A stretch of 64,000 nucleotides of DNA from contig URZO01000015.1 in NCBI GenBank assembly GCA_900552465.1, positions 1 to 64,000 of the forward strand, in the 5' to 3' direction. Both the position numbers and the translations under genes were made by a program. Under the pieces are notes generated by a model. It was not told the origin of the DNA, ran no database searches, and saw only the letters and a list, made by a program, of their open reading frames with translations. This document shows positions 18,609-28,223 of this stretch, piece by piece (position 1 is the first letter of the stretch; every line of letters begins with the position of its first letter). The stretch comes from an uncultured Parabacteroides sp. Lineage in GTDB: Bacteria > Bacteroidota > Bacteroidia > Bacteroidales > Tannerellaceae.

Positions 18609-21600
18609 TTAGAATGTTACGTTAATACCTAAACTTACTACACGATTCGGAACATACGTATAATCAGACGTACCATTGAATGTCTGTTGAGGATCCATAC
18701 CCTTACGTTTGCACACAAGGAACAGGTTGTCGCCTGTCAGGAAGAATTTACAACCCTTCATATCCAATTTTGTCTGGATAGCCCTCGGCAATGTATAAGA
18801 CAGCGTTACGTTCTTCAGAGCCAAATAACTGGCATTCACCAACCAGCGTGAAGAAGCGGCACTGGCTGCCGTATAGTTGTTCTGCAAACGGGGAACGTCG
18901 GTTATGTCACCCGGTTTCTGCCAACGGTCCCGGATATCTGTAGACCAATGCGTACCGAATGATCCCGGATGCATCAAACCTGCATAGTTTGTATCATACA
19001 TCTTACCGCCGATCTGGTAGCTGAAGAATATTGACAAATCGAAACCTTTATAGCTGAAACTATTGGTAATACCACCATACAGGTCGGGAATAGCATCGCC
19101 CATATAATAATAGCTCGCTGCATTCTGGTCTTTAGTCGTCTCACGTCCCGTCACATTACCATTATCGTCTTTGATGTCAACATAATACAGAGCGCTACCG
19201 TCCTGAGGATCGACACCTGCATATTCACGCAACCAGAAGTCATAGATTGAATGGCCTTCAGAAAGTTTCTTGGAACCGTTAATAATTTCCTGCGGATTAC
19301 CGTCTGTATCTTTCGGCATCTTGGTGATCTTATTTTTGTAGAATGTTGCATTCAGATCAAGGCTCCAACGGAAATCAGTCTTTTTGAAGATATCGAAGCC
19401 AAGCGTCAACTCCAAACCGGTGTTACGCATTGTCCCGATGTTCTGCCAGATATATTCGATACCGGTAGATTGCGGTCTCGGAACCTTAAACAACAAGTTA
19501 CTGGAAACACGGTTAAACACATCGACTTCACCACGGAGGAAATCAAGGAAACCAAATTCGACACCCACATTCAGGTTAGAGTTCTTTTCCCATTCCAATT
19601 CTTTGTTCAACAACTGGCTATGAACGGCACCATTCAGATTTCCGTTATTTTTGTCATCGAATGAATACAGACTCTGCCATCCGAAGTAGATCGGATCGCC
19701 CCACTCGTCCAGGATGTTATCGTTACCTTGCTGTCCATAAGATGCTTTCAGTTTCAAATTGTCGATCCAGGTATGGTCCTTGATGAAATCTTCTTCACTC
19801 AAACGCCAGGAAGCACCCAATGACCAGAATGTACCCCAGCGTGCATCCTTGTAGAAACGGGAAGTACCGTCATAACGGAAAGAACCGGACAGATAGTATT
19901 TGTCGGCATAGTCATAGTTTGCCTGGAACAGATAACCTTCCAGACTGTATTCGTTTGTATAGGAAGTAGAACCTTCAGCTACAGAACCGGCCACCAACTC
20001 TGTTGTCGGAATGGTGAAACCCGTACGAGTTGCTTCCAAATAACGGTATCTGTACATATAGTTTTCATGACCGGCCAATAATGCCAGATTATGATCGCCA
20101 AATGATTTGTTCCAGGTTAAAATCTGGTTGAATGTATATGAGCTCTTCTTAATATAATTTTTAGTAGAACGTCCGGCTACACCTTCAGCATCACCATATA
20201 CATTATTCTGATATGTTGTCTTATAATCGTTACTTACATCCGTATTACCGGAGACTTTCAACGTAAAGTCTTTCAGGAATTTAATCTCTGCAGATACACG
20301 TGCTGAAACCAGATTACGTTCCGTTGAACGGTCATCCAACGGCAAGGTTACCATCAGGTTGGAATTCGGAGCATACTGGCGTGTGTGTCCGGCCCAGGCA
20401 TAAGCTGAATTTCCACCACCCATATCATACATGGGAGCACCATTTGCATCAAGAGCAATTTTCCCGTTACCGTCATATTGATAGATCGGATAGATAGGGG
20501 CCATCATACGTCCGTAATAGAACGGGTTGGTAGTATAAGTACCTTCAGCTTCAAAGCCATTTTGGTTAGAGGTAGCTCCTGACAATCCGGCATCAACCTT
20601 CAACCATGAATTAATCTGACTCGTCAAGCCGACACGTCCGGTGAAACGTTCAAAATCAGACCATTTCATAATACCTTCTTCATTCGTATAAGAGGCAGAT
20701 GCGAAGAACGTCGTATTTTGTGTACCTCCATTTACAGAAACATTATATTCCTGACGCAAAGCGACACGTGACAATTCTTTATTCCAATCATCGTTATAAA
20801 GTAACTGAGCGTTAGGATTCAATTTTCCATCTGTCCCAATCAGTTGGTCAGCTGCTACATTATAACTATTATATCCGCCTAATTTTCCAACAATGCCGTT
20901 TTTACCAGCACCACTGGCCGTTGTCGCAGCTTGTTCTGGAGTATAACCGTTCGCATAAACTAATGCATTACGCCAGCCTTCCCACATCAGTTCATAATAT
21001 TCACCTGTGCTTACACGGTTATATTCAGGAATAGCACGCGATACTGCTCCTAAATTAATTTTGGCATTCAACTGTACTTTGCCGGATGTACCTTTTTTAG
21101 TCGTAACCATAATCACACCGTTTGCACCACGGGCACCATACAAAGCTGCAGAAGTTGCATCTTTCAAAACAGTAATACTGGCAATATCCTCCGTATTGAT
21201 CGTACTGATATCACCATCAAAAGGCGCACCGTCGACAACATACAAAGGATCGTTCGATGCATTTACCGAACCGACACCACGGATCTGAATTTTAGCGTTA
21301 TCACCCGGCATACCGGTACTACCCGTCACCTGGATACCAGGAGCAGCACCTTCCAGGGCTTTTGTTAAGGAAGCGGCTTGAAGATTTTCCAATTTTTCAG
21401 TCCGGATGTTGGCTGCCGAACCTGTAAACGAAGATTTCTTTGCAGTTCCGTATGCAACAATCATAACTTCGTCCAATTCCGTAGAAGCCGTGTTCAAAAC
21501 CACGTGCATAACATTTTGGACCGGAACTTCTTTCCCTACCATTCCTACATAAGAAAACATTAATACTTTAGCAGTATTAGGCACTTCCAAAGAGAAAGCC

Positions 21601-21782
21601 CCATCAATATCTGTTACAGTACCAATAGTTGTGCCTTTCACCACTACGGAGGCACCAATAACCGGCTCATTGTCCTCAGCGGAAATAACAGTACCTGTTA
21701 TATTCCTCGTCTGAGCAATCACCATACTTATTCCTACAAAAAGGAATAGCATTGCAAATGTTAACTTTTTCATCATAGACAT
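18609..21782 (-). CDS. SusC/RagA TonB-linked outer-membrane transporter (second locus)
   Basis: 1057 residues: signal peptide, carboxypeptidase-like domain (ITGTVISAEDNEPVIGASVV), plug (IQIRGVGSVNASNDPLYVVD, DATSAALYGARGANGVIMVT) and a beta-barrel ending NVTF. Unlike the first SusC it has no STN domain, and no sigma/FecR genes are nearby, so it is controlled differently. The 743-nt region upstream holds a 20-bp inverted repeat pair that could flip the promoter. RBS-like AAGG precedes the ATG. Confidence 0.96.
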   Translation of the reverse strand: MSMMKKLTFAMLFLFVGISMVIAQTRNITGTVISAEDNEPVIGASVVVKGTTIGTVTDIDGAFSLEVPNTAKVLMFSYVGMVGKEVPVQNVMHVVLNTASTELDEVMIVAYGTAKKSSFTGSAANIRTEKLENLQAASLTKALEGAAPGIQVTGSTGMPGDNAKIQIRGVGSVNASNDPLYVVDGAPFDGDISTINTEDIASITVLKDATSAALYGARGANGVIMVTTKKGTSGKVQLNAKINLGAVSRAIPEYNRVSTGEYYELMWEGWRNALVYANGYTPEQAATTASGAGKNGIVGKLGGYNSYNVAADQLIGTDGKLNPNAQLLYNDDWNKELSRVALRQEYNVSVNGGTQNTTFFASASYTNEEGIMKWSDFERFTGRVGLTSQINSWLKVDAGLSGATSNQNGFEAEGTYTTNPFYYGRMMAPIYPIYQYDGNGKIALDANGAPMYDMGGGNSAYAWAGHTRQYAPNSNLMVTLPLDDRSTERNLVSARVSAEIKFLKDFTLKVSGNTDVSNDYKTTYQNNVYGDAEGVAGRSTKNYIKKSSYTFNQILTWNKSFGDHNLALLAGHENYMYRYRYLEATRTGFTIPTTELVAGSVAEGSTSYTNEYSLEGYLFQANYDYADKYYLSGSFRYDGTSRFYKDARWGTFWSLGASWRLSEEDFIKDHTWIDNLKLKASYGQQGNDNILDEWGDPIYFGWQSLYSFDDKNNGNLNGAVHSQLLNKELEWEKNSNLNVGVEFGFLDFLRGEVDVFNRVSSNLLFKVPRPQSTGIEYIWQNIGTMRNTGLELTLGFDIFKKTDFRWSLDLNATFYKNKITKMPKDTDGNPQEIINGSKKLSEGHSIYDFWLREYAGVDPQDGSALYYVDIKDDNGNVTGRETTKDQNAASYYYMGDAIPDLYGGITNSFSYKGFDLSIFFSYQIGGKMYDTNYAGLMHPGSFGTHWSTDIRDRWQKPGDITDVPRLQNNYTAASAASSRWLVNASYLALKNVTLSYTLPRAIQTKLDMKGCKFFLTGDNLFLVCKRKGMDPQQTFNGTSDYTYVPNRVVSLGINVTF

Positions 21783-21808
21783 CCTTTTTAATTAATAGAA
21801 ATTGTTTT

Positions 21809-22364
21809 ACCTTAGTCTTAGCAGAACTCTGTAAATTTTAATTATCAGTTTATACCTAATATCTGGCAGCATATAAATCTATTCTTTTTACTTAATGCTG
21901 CATTGAAAGTAGATAAAGATCCTTATCCAGATTCAACAGCACCTGTCTTGTGTTAAATCCGGATGATCAAGCTATCTGAAAGAGGAGAGCAATAACATTA
22001 TTTGTTTTCTTTCCATAAACACTTCATTTTTTAGTGACACATTCAAATTTGGCGCAATTTAAACAAAAATATCATAATTGCAATTTATATTCATAAAAAA
22101 TATAGGCCTAACCGCAAAAATATGTTTTACATCATATTATTCGGCACTTATGTTCATCTTATTCATCTTGACAAAACTATTATTTAACATATAGTGTGTA
22201 GTAAATATACAAATACATGTACTTGAATGTAAAAAATACAATAAATGGTTAAGAACTTAAATCCTTAATTTTATACATTATTAATTAAGTATACTTGCTG
22301 TGCAAATATTAGATCTAATTCATTAAGCCTAAGCAAATTGACTTAGTTCTGCTAAGACTATGGT
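21809..22364. repeat. 20-bp inverted repeats bounding a 516-bp segment (candidate invertible promoter)
   Basis: ACCTTAGTCTTAGCAGAACT at 21809-21828 is the reverse complement of AGTTCTGCTAAGACTATGGT at 22345-22364 except for one base (19/20). The inner repeat is 27 nt from the susC start codon. This is the geometry of Bacteroidales invertible promoters, which switch surface genes on and off. Inversion itself is inferred; no recombinase gene is nearby. Confidence 0.6.
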
Positions 22365-22467
22365 CAATAGGATATAATTAGGTGTAAAAAGTATTCATCC
22401 ACTCCAGAAGCCAACGGCAGAGACAGTCCCTTCTGCTTTTCAGCCTCATAGTTATGGTTCAGTGACA

Positions 22468-22501
22468 TCATAAGTATGATTTGCCTAAACCATACTTATG
22501 A
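22468..22501. repeat. Perfect 11-bp hairpin downstream of the DUF4861 gene
   Basis: TCATAAGTATG and CATACTTATGA form a perfect stem around a 12-nt loop, 25 nt past the stop codon of the DUF4861 gene. No T-run follows on either strand, so it could be an mRNA 3'-end stabiliser or a protein-binding dyad rather than a standard terminator. Confidence 0.55.
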
Positions 22502-22525
22502 CAGTTACATTGCAGGGCGACAAAC

Positions 22526-23764
22526 TTACTTAATCTGAATACGGCAAGGCTGCTGTAATTCCTTTTTCCACTTCTGTACAAAAGCGAACCAATCTTCTTT
22601 CGTCTTATAGCCGAATGTTTCTTTCATGGAGGTAAAAGTAATATGATAAGTAAAGGATGATTTTCCTTCTGCTCCTATTATATATAGGTAGTTAACGGAG
22701 TCCTGAGCCTCCCCTTTTATCAATCCTGCAGGCAGACAGGTAGCGACGCCGACCGTTTCTTTTGCATATTTGACCGTATCGTTCACAGGCCAATCCGTTC
22801 CCCAACAGGCAATCAAACCCTGATGATCGGAGAAAGAGGTGGAACCTTTTATATTCAGAACGCCCGTACTAAACAGTTCTTGTTTCAACGGTTCGGCAAA
22901 ACGGACCTGCACTTCGCAATCCCGATGACCGGCATACAGGATGTAACGGACAGTCATTTGGAGCTCCGAGTCCTGATACTGCCAGTCGTTCGAAACAATA
23001 TCGGTAACGGTCCGCACCGGACCGTACGCCCGGATTGTCTCTGTCAGGCTGGCAACCGGCTCGATATGGGTGGCACTCTTTCCGTTCCACCCTTTCAGCG
23101 CGCCGACACCGCAACTGCTACCCACCAGCAAGACGTCGTCTCCGAAACCGCGTGACAACTGCTCGTCAGTCGGATAAAACTGGGATTCCTGTATCTCAAA
23201 ACCTTTATTGAACTTCCCGTAAATATCGACAGTCTGTTTCTTATCGAAATAAATGCGATAGGCCACTAACTCCGACTCGAAAGCCGGACCGTGGTGATGC
23301 AGCTGATTGTAGATATTACTTGTTCCCGGAATAGTCAGGGAGGTGATCGGGACATGTTTGCCTTTCTTGTCGCTCACCAGCATTTCGGCAAACACGCGGG
23401 AAGGATAAGTCCGGTCTGTCTTTTCGGAAGAAAGGACGACTTTCAGTTTTTTAACTGACCGGGAAGGTACATTCAATACGAAAGCTAATTCATCCGCCTT
23501 GCGGTCGCCGTCCAAATCGTCCAATTGGGAAGGGATTTCCATAGCCCCGTCCCAGACCGTTGCCGAACGCACACGAAAAGAAGGATTCAGATCGTTCAGA
23601 CGGAGCACCACCGGTTCATCAACCTTATCGATACTCCATTCATTGGAGACTTCTACGGCGCGAACTAATTCTTCCGCCTGCGCCTTATTTTGGAAAGCGG
23701 CAATAAGAAAGCCGGCCAGACAAAGCGAGATTAACGGCTTTGTGTTTTTCTTCTTAAAACTCAT
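22526..23764 (-). CDS. DUF4861-family secreted protein
   Basis: 412 residues with a signal peptide (LISLCLAGFLIAAFQNKAQA). The body matches what I recall of the DUF4861 family: RVRSATVWDGAMEIPSQLDD, LHHHGPAFESELVAYRIYFD, a glycine-rich GFGDDVLLVGSSCGVGALKG and AYGPVRTVTDIV. The family is often found in polysaccharide loci of Bacteroidetes and its biochemical role is not firmly known to me. It is oriented towards the second susC/susD pair but separated by a long regulatory gap. Confidence 0.7.
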   Translation of the reverse strand: MSFKKKNTKPLISLCLAGFLIAAFQNKAQAEELVRAVEVSNEWSIDKVDEPVVLRLNDLNPSFRVRSATVWDGAMEIPSQLDDLDGDRKADELAFVLNVPSRSVKKLKVVLSSEKTDRTYPSRVFAEMLVSDKKGKHVPITSLTIPGTSNIYNQLHHHGPAFESELVAYRIYFDKKQTVDIYGKFNKGFEIQESQFYPTDEQLSRGFGDDVLLVGSSCGVGALKGWNGKSATHIEPVASLTETIRAYGPVRTVTDIVSNDWQYQDSELQMTVRYILYAGHRDCEVQVRFAEPLKQELFSTGVLNIKGSTSFSDHQGLIACWGTDWPVNDTVKYAKETVGVATCLPAGLIKGEAQDSVNYLYIIGAEGKSSFTYHITFTSMKETFGYKTKEDWFAFVQKWKKELQQPCRIQIK

Positions 23765-23875
23765 GGTATTGTCTAATTAGATTTTTACAGGTCCTGCCCG
23801 GGGGCAAAAATACAAAAGATATTCTAAAGCATATGCTCAAAAAAACTAAAGTGTGCAGATTCCGGAAGAAAGTTC

Positions 23876-23905
23876 TTTGATATAAAGAATGTTTGATTAC
23901 TTTTG
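23876..23905 (+). promoter_or_regulatory. Promoter of the etfBA-acd operon
   Basis: TTTG, 18 nt, TACTTTTG: both elements of the Bacteroidales promoter match perfectly. It lies 64 nt before the etfB start codon. Confidence 0.75.
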
Positions 23906-23969
23906 CAGGTCAGTATTTGAAGGTTAATGCGAACAAATATCTGATATAGAAATCTAATATTCCTATAAT

Positions 23970-24875
23970 ATGAGTTTAAAAATTATTGTATTAGCGAAAC
24001 AGGTTCCGGACACACGCAATGTGGGAAAGGATGCGATGAAGGAAGACGGGACAATTAACCGCGCTGCCCTTCCTGCCATCTTCAACCCGGAAGACCTTAA
24101 CGCGTTAGAACAGGCCCTTCGTTTGAAAGATGCCTATCCGGGAACTACAGTAACCCTGTTGACGATGGGTCCGGGGCGCGCCGCAGAAATTATTCGTGAA
24201 GGTTTATATCGTGGAGCAGATAACGGTTATCTGCTGACAGACCGTGCATTTGCCGGCGCAGATACCTTGGCTACGTCTTACGCGCTTGCCACAGCGATCA
24301 GAAAAATCGGTGACTACGATATCATTATCGGAGGACGTCAGGCTATCGACGGCGACACGGCACAAGTAGGTCCGCAGGTAGCTGAAAAATTAGGACTGAC
24401 ACAGATCACATACGCTGAAGAAATCCTGAATGTAGACGAAAAGAGCCGCCGCATCACAGTAAAACGTCATATCGACGGCGGTGTCGAAACAGTGGAAGGC
24501 CCGCTGCCTATCGTGATAACAGTCAACGGTTCGGCTGCCCCATGCCGCCCGCGTAATGCCAAACTGGTGATGAAATACAAACGGGCATTAGGCGCACAGG
24601 AGAAAGCTCCGGCACCTGCCTGCCATCCGGAAGGCGTAGCGGCATTAGCTTACCCCGAGCTGTATGAGAAACGTCCGTATCTGAACATTCCGGAATGGAG
24701 CGTGGCTGATGTAAACGGAGATCTCGAACAATGCGGTCTGTCCGGTTCGCCGACGAAGGTTAAAGCCATTCAGAACATCGTGTTCCAGGCAAAGGAAAGC
24801 AAGACGCTGACCGGCTCGGACAAGGATGTGGAAGATTTGATTGTTGAACTGTTAGCTAACCACACTATCGGATAA
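23970..24875 (+). CDS. etfB: Electron transfer flavoprotein, beta subunit
   Basis: 301 residues. Family landmarks are VLAKQVPDT near the start, TLLTMGPGRAAEIIREGLYR and the AMP/FAD-binding segment IIIGGRQAIDGDTAQVGPQV. With EtfA it carries electrons between acyl-CoA dehydrogenase and a membrane or cytosolic acceptor. The C-terminal tail is longer than in the classical 250-residue protein, as in many anaerobe EtfB proteins. It is the first gene of a tight etfB-etfA-acd operon. Confidence 0.96.
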   Translation: MSLKIIVLAKQVPDTRNVGKDAMKEDGTINRAALPAIFNPEDLNALEQALRLKDAYPGTTVTLLTMGPGRAAEIIREGLYRGADNGYLLTDRAFAGADTLATSYALATAIRKIGDYDIIIGGRQAIDGDTAQVGPQVAEKLGLTQITYAEEILNVDEKSRRITVKRHIDGGVETVEGPLPIVITVNGSAAPCRPRNAKLVMKYKRALGAQEKAPAPACHPEGVAALAYPELYEKRPYLNIPEWSVADVNGDLEQCGLSGSPTKVKAIQNIVFQAKESKTLTGSDKDVEDLIVELLANHTIG

Positions 24876-24879
24876 GAGT

Positions 24880-25899
24880 ATGAATAATGTATTTGTATAT
24901 TGTGAGCTTGAAGGTACGACGGTTGCCGATGTAAGCCTCGAACTGCTGACCAAAGGTCGCAAGTTAGCCAATCAGTTGAACTGCCAGCTCGAAGCCATTG
25001 TTGCAGGTTCCGGCCTGGAAGGGATCGAGAAGCAGGTGATGCCTTACGGCGTCGACAAGTTGCACGTTTTCGATGCACCGGGATTGTTCCCTTACACCTC
25101 TCTCCCGCATTCTTCTGTCCTGATCAACCTGTTCAAAGAAGAAAAACCGCAAATCTGCCTGATGGGCGCAACGGTTATCGGCCGCGACCTGGGACCACGT
25201 GTTTCTTCCGCCCTGACAAGCGGTTTGACGGCAGACTGTACTTCTCTTGAAATCGGTTCGCACGAAGATAAGAGAGCAGGTAAAACGTATGAAAACCTGT
25301 TATACCAGATCCGTCCGGCTTTCGGTGGTAACATCGTGGCTACGATCATCAACCCGGAACACCGTCCTCAGATGGCGACTGTCCGCGAAGGTGTAATGAA
25401 GAAGGAAATACTGGATGCCAACTACAAAGGCGAAGTGATCAGACACGACGTTGCCAAATATGTTCCGGAAACGGATTATGTAGTGAAAGTCATCGACCGC
25501 CACGTGGAAAAGGCAAAACATAACCTGAAAGGAGCTCCGATCGTCATAGCCGGCGGTTACGGAATGGGTTCCAGAGAGGGATTCGACAAATTGTTCGAAC
25601 TGGCCAAAGAACTTCATGCCGAAGTCGGTGCCAGCCGTGCAGCCGTTGATGCCGGTTTCTGCGACCATGACCGCCAGATCGGCCAGACAGGTGTAACGGT
25701 CCGTCCGAAACTGTATATCGCTTGCGGTATCTCCGGACAGATCCAGCACATCGCAGGTATGCAGGATGCAGGTATCATCATCTCTATCAACAACGACGAG
25801 AACGCTCCGATCAACACGATTGCCGACTATGTTATCAACGGCACGGTTGAAGAAGTGATCCCGAAGATGATTAAGTATTACAAACAGAACAGCAAGTAA
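24880..25899 (+). CDS. etfA: Electron transfer flavoprotein, alpha subunit
   Basis: 339 residues, 4 nt after etfB. The C-terminal FAD domain is unmistakable: GMGSREGFDKLFELAKELHA, VGASRAAVDAGFCDHDRQIG, QTGVTVRPKLYIACGISGQI, then QHIAGM. It pairs with EtfB and the downstream acyl-CoA dehydrogenase. The set could serve acyl-CoA reduction with flavin bifurcation or fatty/amino acid oxidation; sequence alone does not decide. Confidence 0.97.
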   Translation: MNNVFVYCELEGTTVADVSLELLTKGRKLANQLNCQLEAIVAGSGLEGIEKQVMPYGVDKLHVFDAPGLFPYTSLPHSSVLINLFKEEKPQICLMGATVIGRDLGPRVSSALTSGLTADCTSLEIGSHEDKRAGKTYENLLYQIRPAFGGNIVATIINPEHRPQMATVREGVMKKEILDANYKGEVIRHDVAKYVPETDYVVKVIDRHVEKAKHNLKGAPIVIAGGYGMGSREGFDKLFELAKELHAEVGASRAAVDAGFCDHDRQIGQTGVTVRPKLYIACGISGQIQHIAGMQDAGIIISINNDENAPINTIADYVINGTVEEVIPKMIKYYKQNSK

Positions 25900-25903
25900 A
25901 GAG

Positions 25904-27610
25904 ATGGCAAATTATTATACAGACATACCGGAACTCAAGTATCACTTGAACAATCCGATGATGGAACGTATTTGCGAACTGAAAGAGCGCAATTACAGAG
26001 ATAAAGAAGAGTTCGACTATGCACCGCAGGATTATGCCGATACGCTGGATTCATTCGACAAGGTGCTCGAGATCACCGGCGAAATCACCGGCGAAATCAT
26101 CGCCCCCAATGCCGAAGGTGTCGACGAAGAAGGCCCTCACTGTGCTAACGGACGTGTGGAATATGCTTCCGGAACAAAGCAGAATCTGGACGCAATGGTC
26201 AAAGCCGGCCTGAACGGTATGACAATGCCGCGCCGTTTCGGTGGTTTGAACTTCCCGATCACTCCGTACACCATGTGTGCCGAAATCGTATCTGCTGCAG
26301 ATGCCGGATTCGGAAACATCTGGTCACTCCAGGACTGTATCGAAACATTATATGAGTTCGGAAACGAAGACCAGCACAGCCGTTTCATCCCGCGCATCTG
26401 CGCCGGAGCGACGATGTCTATGGACCTGACGGAACCGGATGCAGGTTCGGACCTCCAGTCCGTGATGCTGAAAGCGACTTTCGACGAAAAAGAAAATTGC
26501 TGGCGCCTGAACGGTGTAAAACGTTTCATTACCAATGGCGATGCAGACTTGCACCTAGTACTGGCCCGCTCAGAAGAGGGAACAAAAGACGGACGTGGCT
26601 TGTCTATGTTCATCTACGACAAGGAAGAGGGCGGTGTGGATGTACGCCGTATCGAAAACAAATTGGGTATCCACGGTTCTCCTACTTGCGAGTTGGTCTA
26701 TAAGAATGCGAAAGCCGAACTTTGCGGAGACCGCAAATTAGGTTTGATCAAATATGTGATGGCTTTGATGAACGGCGCCCGTTTGGGTATCGCCGCCCAG
26801 TCTGTCGGCCTAAGCCAAGCTGCCTACAACGAAGGACTGGCTTATGCCAAGGAACGGAAACAGTTCGGTAAGGCAATCATCGAATTCCCGGCTGTCTACG
26901 ACATGCTGTCTATCATGAAAGCGAAACTGGATGCCGGCCGTGCACTGTTGTATCAGACTTCCCGCTATGTAGACATCTACAAAGCATTAGATGATATTGC
27001 ACGCGAACGCAAGCTGACTCCGGAAGAACGTCAGGAGCAAAAGAAATACGCGAAACTGGCAGATGCATTCACACCGTTGGCTAAGGGTATGAACTCCGAA
27101 TATGCGAACCAGAATGCATACGACTGTATCCAGATTCACGGTGGTTCCGGTTTCATGTTGGAATATGCTTGCCAGCGTATCTACCGGGATGCCCGTATCA
27201 CCTCCATCTACGAAGGTACGACACAGTTGCAGACTGTCGCTGCGATCCGTTACGTAACGAACGGTTCTTATCTGGCCACCATCCGCGACTTCGAAGCGAT
27301 CCCATGTTCTCCGGAAATGGAACCGCTGAAAGCCCGGTTAGTTGAAATGGCCAACAAGCTGGAAGCCTGCATGAACATCGTGAAGGAAGCCCAGAACCAG
27401 GAATTGCTGGATTTCGTTGCCCGCCGCCTCATGGAAATGGCAGCCGACTGCATCATGGCCCATCTCCTGATCCAGGACGCAACCAGAGCACCTGAGATGT
27501 TCGCCAAATCAGCCGTCGTATATCTGAACTACGTTGAAGCTGAAGTTGAAAAACACAGCAGCTTCATCCATAGTTTCAACGCCGACGAATTAGTAAACTA
27601 CAGACAATAA
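25904..27610 (+). CDS. Acyl-CoA dehydrogenase (long form)
   Basis: 568 residues, against about 380 for the classical enzyme; the extra length is a C-terminal helical domain. FAD/substrate motifs are present: MDLTEPDAGSDLQSVMLKAT, FITNGDADLHLVLAR, ERKQFGKAI, IQIHGGSGFMLEYACQRIYR and ITSIYEGTTQLQTVA, whose Glu is the usual position of the catalytic base. It lies 4 nt downstream of etfA and surely exchanges electrons with the EtfAB pair. The acyl chain preferred is unknown. A terminator follows. Confidence 0.95.
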   Translation: MANYYTDIPELKYHLNNPMMERICELKERNYRDKEEFDYAPQDYADTLDSFDKVLEITGEITGEIIAPNAEGVDEEGPHCANGRVEYASGTKQNLDAMVKAGLNGMTMPRRFGGLNFPITPYTMCAEIVSAADAGFGNIWSLQDCIETLYEFGNEDQHSRFIPRICAGATMSMDLTEPDAGSDLQSVMLKATFDEKENCWRLNGVKRFITNGDADLHLVLARSEEGTKDGRGLSMFIYDKEEGGVDVRRIENKLGIHGSPTCELVYKNAKAELCGDRKLGLIKYVMALMNGARLGIAAQSVGLSQAAYNEGLAYAKERKQFGKAIIEFPAVYDMLSIMKAKLDAGRALLYQTSRYVDIYKALDDIARERKLTPEERQEQKKYAKLADAFTPLAKGMNSEYANQNAYDCIQIHGGSGFMLEYACQRIYRDARITSIYEGTTQLQTVAAIRYVTNGSYLATIRDFEAIPCSPEMEPLKARLVEMANKLEACMNIVKEAQNQELLDFVARRLMEMAADCIMAHLLIQDATRAPEMFAKSAVVYLNYVEAEVEKHSSFIHSFNADELVNYRQ

Positions 27611-27631
27611 GAATCATTGTCTTCTCCCATA

Positions 27632-27667
27632 AAAAGAGCCGGGTATCGTCTTGATATCCGGCTCTTT
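27632..27667 (+). terminator. Terminator of the etf-acd operon
   Basis: AAAAGAGCCGG pairs with CCGGCTCTTTT, extended by GTATC/GATAT, with a T-run in the 3' arm. The -33 box of the next gene's promoter falls in the loop. Confidence 0.9.
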
Positions 27668-27679
27668 TATTTATATTTG
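27650..27679 (+). promoter_or_regulatory. Promoter of the RAYT gene
   Basis: CTTG, 18 nt, TATATTTG. The perfect -7 box lies 28 nt before the ATG at 27708. The element overlaps the upstream terminator stem. Confidence 0.55.
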
Positions 27680-27707
27680 CATCATCACAACCAAAACAAG
27701 AATAACT

Positions 27708-28211
27708 ATGAACAATTACAATCCCGACATCCACCACCGCCACAGCTTCCGCCTGCAAGGATATGACTATTCACAGGAAGGGTTGTATTTCGTTACGATA
27801 TGCACCCACGAACACAAATATTTATTCGGGGAAATAAAAAACGATCACATGACATTAAATAATATCGGGGAAATAATCAAACAAACATGGTTCGATTTAC
27901 CCAATCACATTCCCAATATTATATTAGATGCATTTTGCATCATGCCCAATCACATTCACGGAATCATTGAAATAACAAGCCCCAACGTAGGGGCGGGTTC
28001 CAAACCCGCCCAATTATCCGAAATCATCCGACAATTCAAAACATTTTCAGCACGAAAAATCAATATAATCCGAAAGATACCGGGGACACCCGTATGGCAA
28101 CGCAATTATTATGAACACATTATCAGAAATAATCATGCATACGATAATATATATTCTTATATTTTAAATAATCCAAAGAAATGGAATGAGGATAAAATGT
28201 TTGGAAAATGA
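27708..28211 (+). CDS. REP-associated tyrosine transposase (RAYT, Y1/IS200-like)
   Basis: 167 residues from the ATG at 27708. The HUH motif is CIMPNHIHGIIEI and the catalytic tyrosine lies in VWQRNYYEHIIRN. A YFVTICTHEHKYLFGEI strand precedes them. RAYT proteins cut and move single-stranded REP hairpins rather than whole insertion sequences. A REP hairpin is embedded in the gene itself and encodes in-frame residues VGAGSKPA between the HUH motif and helix SEIIRQFKTF. A second REP in opposite orientation follows the stop, so gene and hairpins make a self-contained REP/RAYT unit. Confidence 0.88.
   Translation: MNNYNPDIHHRHSFRLQGYDYSQEGLYFVTICTHEHKYLFGEIKNDHMTLNNIGEIIKQTWFDLPNHIPNIILDAFCIMPNHIHGIIEITSPNVGAGSKPAQLSEIIRQFKTFSARKINIIRKIPGTPVWQRNYYEHIIRNNHAYDNIYSYILNNPKKWNEDKMFGK
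27987..28011 (+). repeat. REP hairpin inside the RAYT coding sequence
   Basis: CGTAGGGGCGGGTTC and AAACCCGCCC form a hairpin preceded by a GTAG head, the tetranucleotide read by RAYT enzymes. It is in frame and adds residues VGAGSKPA to the protein. Confidence 0.75.
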
Positions 28212-28223
28212 GGAAATACAGGA

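Larger units (their letters stand above)
21783..22525. promoter_or_regulatory. Long AT-rich region upstream of susC2
   Basis: No convincing gene. On the susC (minus) strand it has three perfect TAnnTTTG boxes, at 22064-22071, 22115-22122 and 22172-22179, none with a well-spaced TTTG upstream. It also contains the inverted repeat pair listed separately and a strong hairpin at 22468-22501. Its length suggests a long regulated leader, an invertible element or a hidden sRNA. Confidence 0.6.

Noticed and set aside
21809..22364. Reading the inverted-repeat segment as a MITE or small insertion
   Set aside because: No target-site duplication is visible outside the repeats, and the position next to a susC start fits a promoter switch better; not fully excluded.
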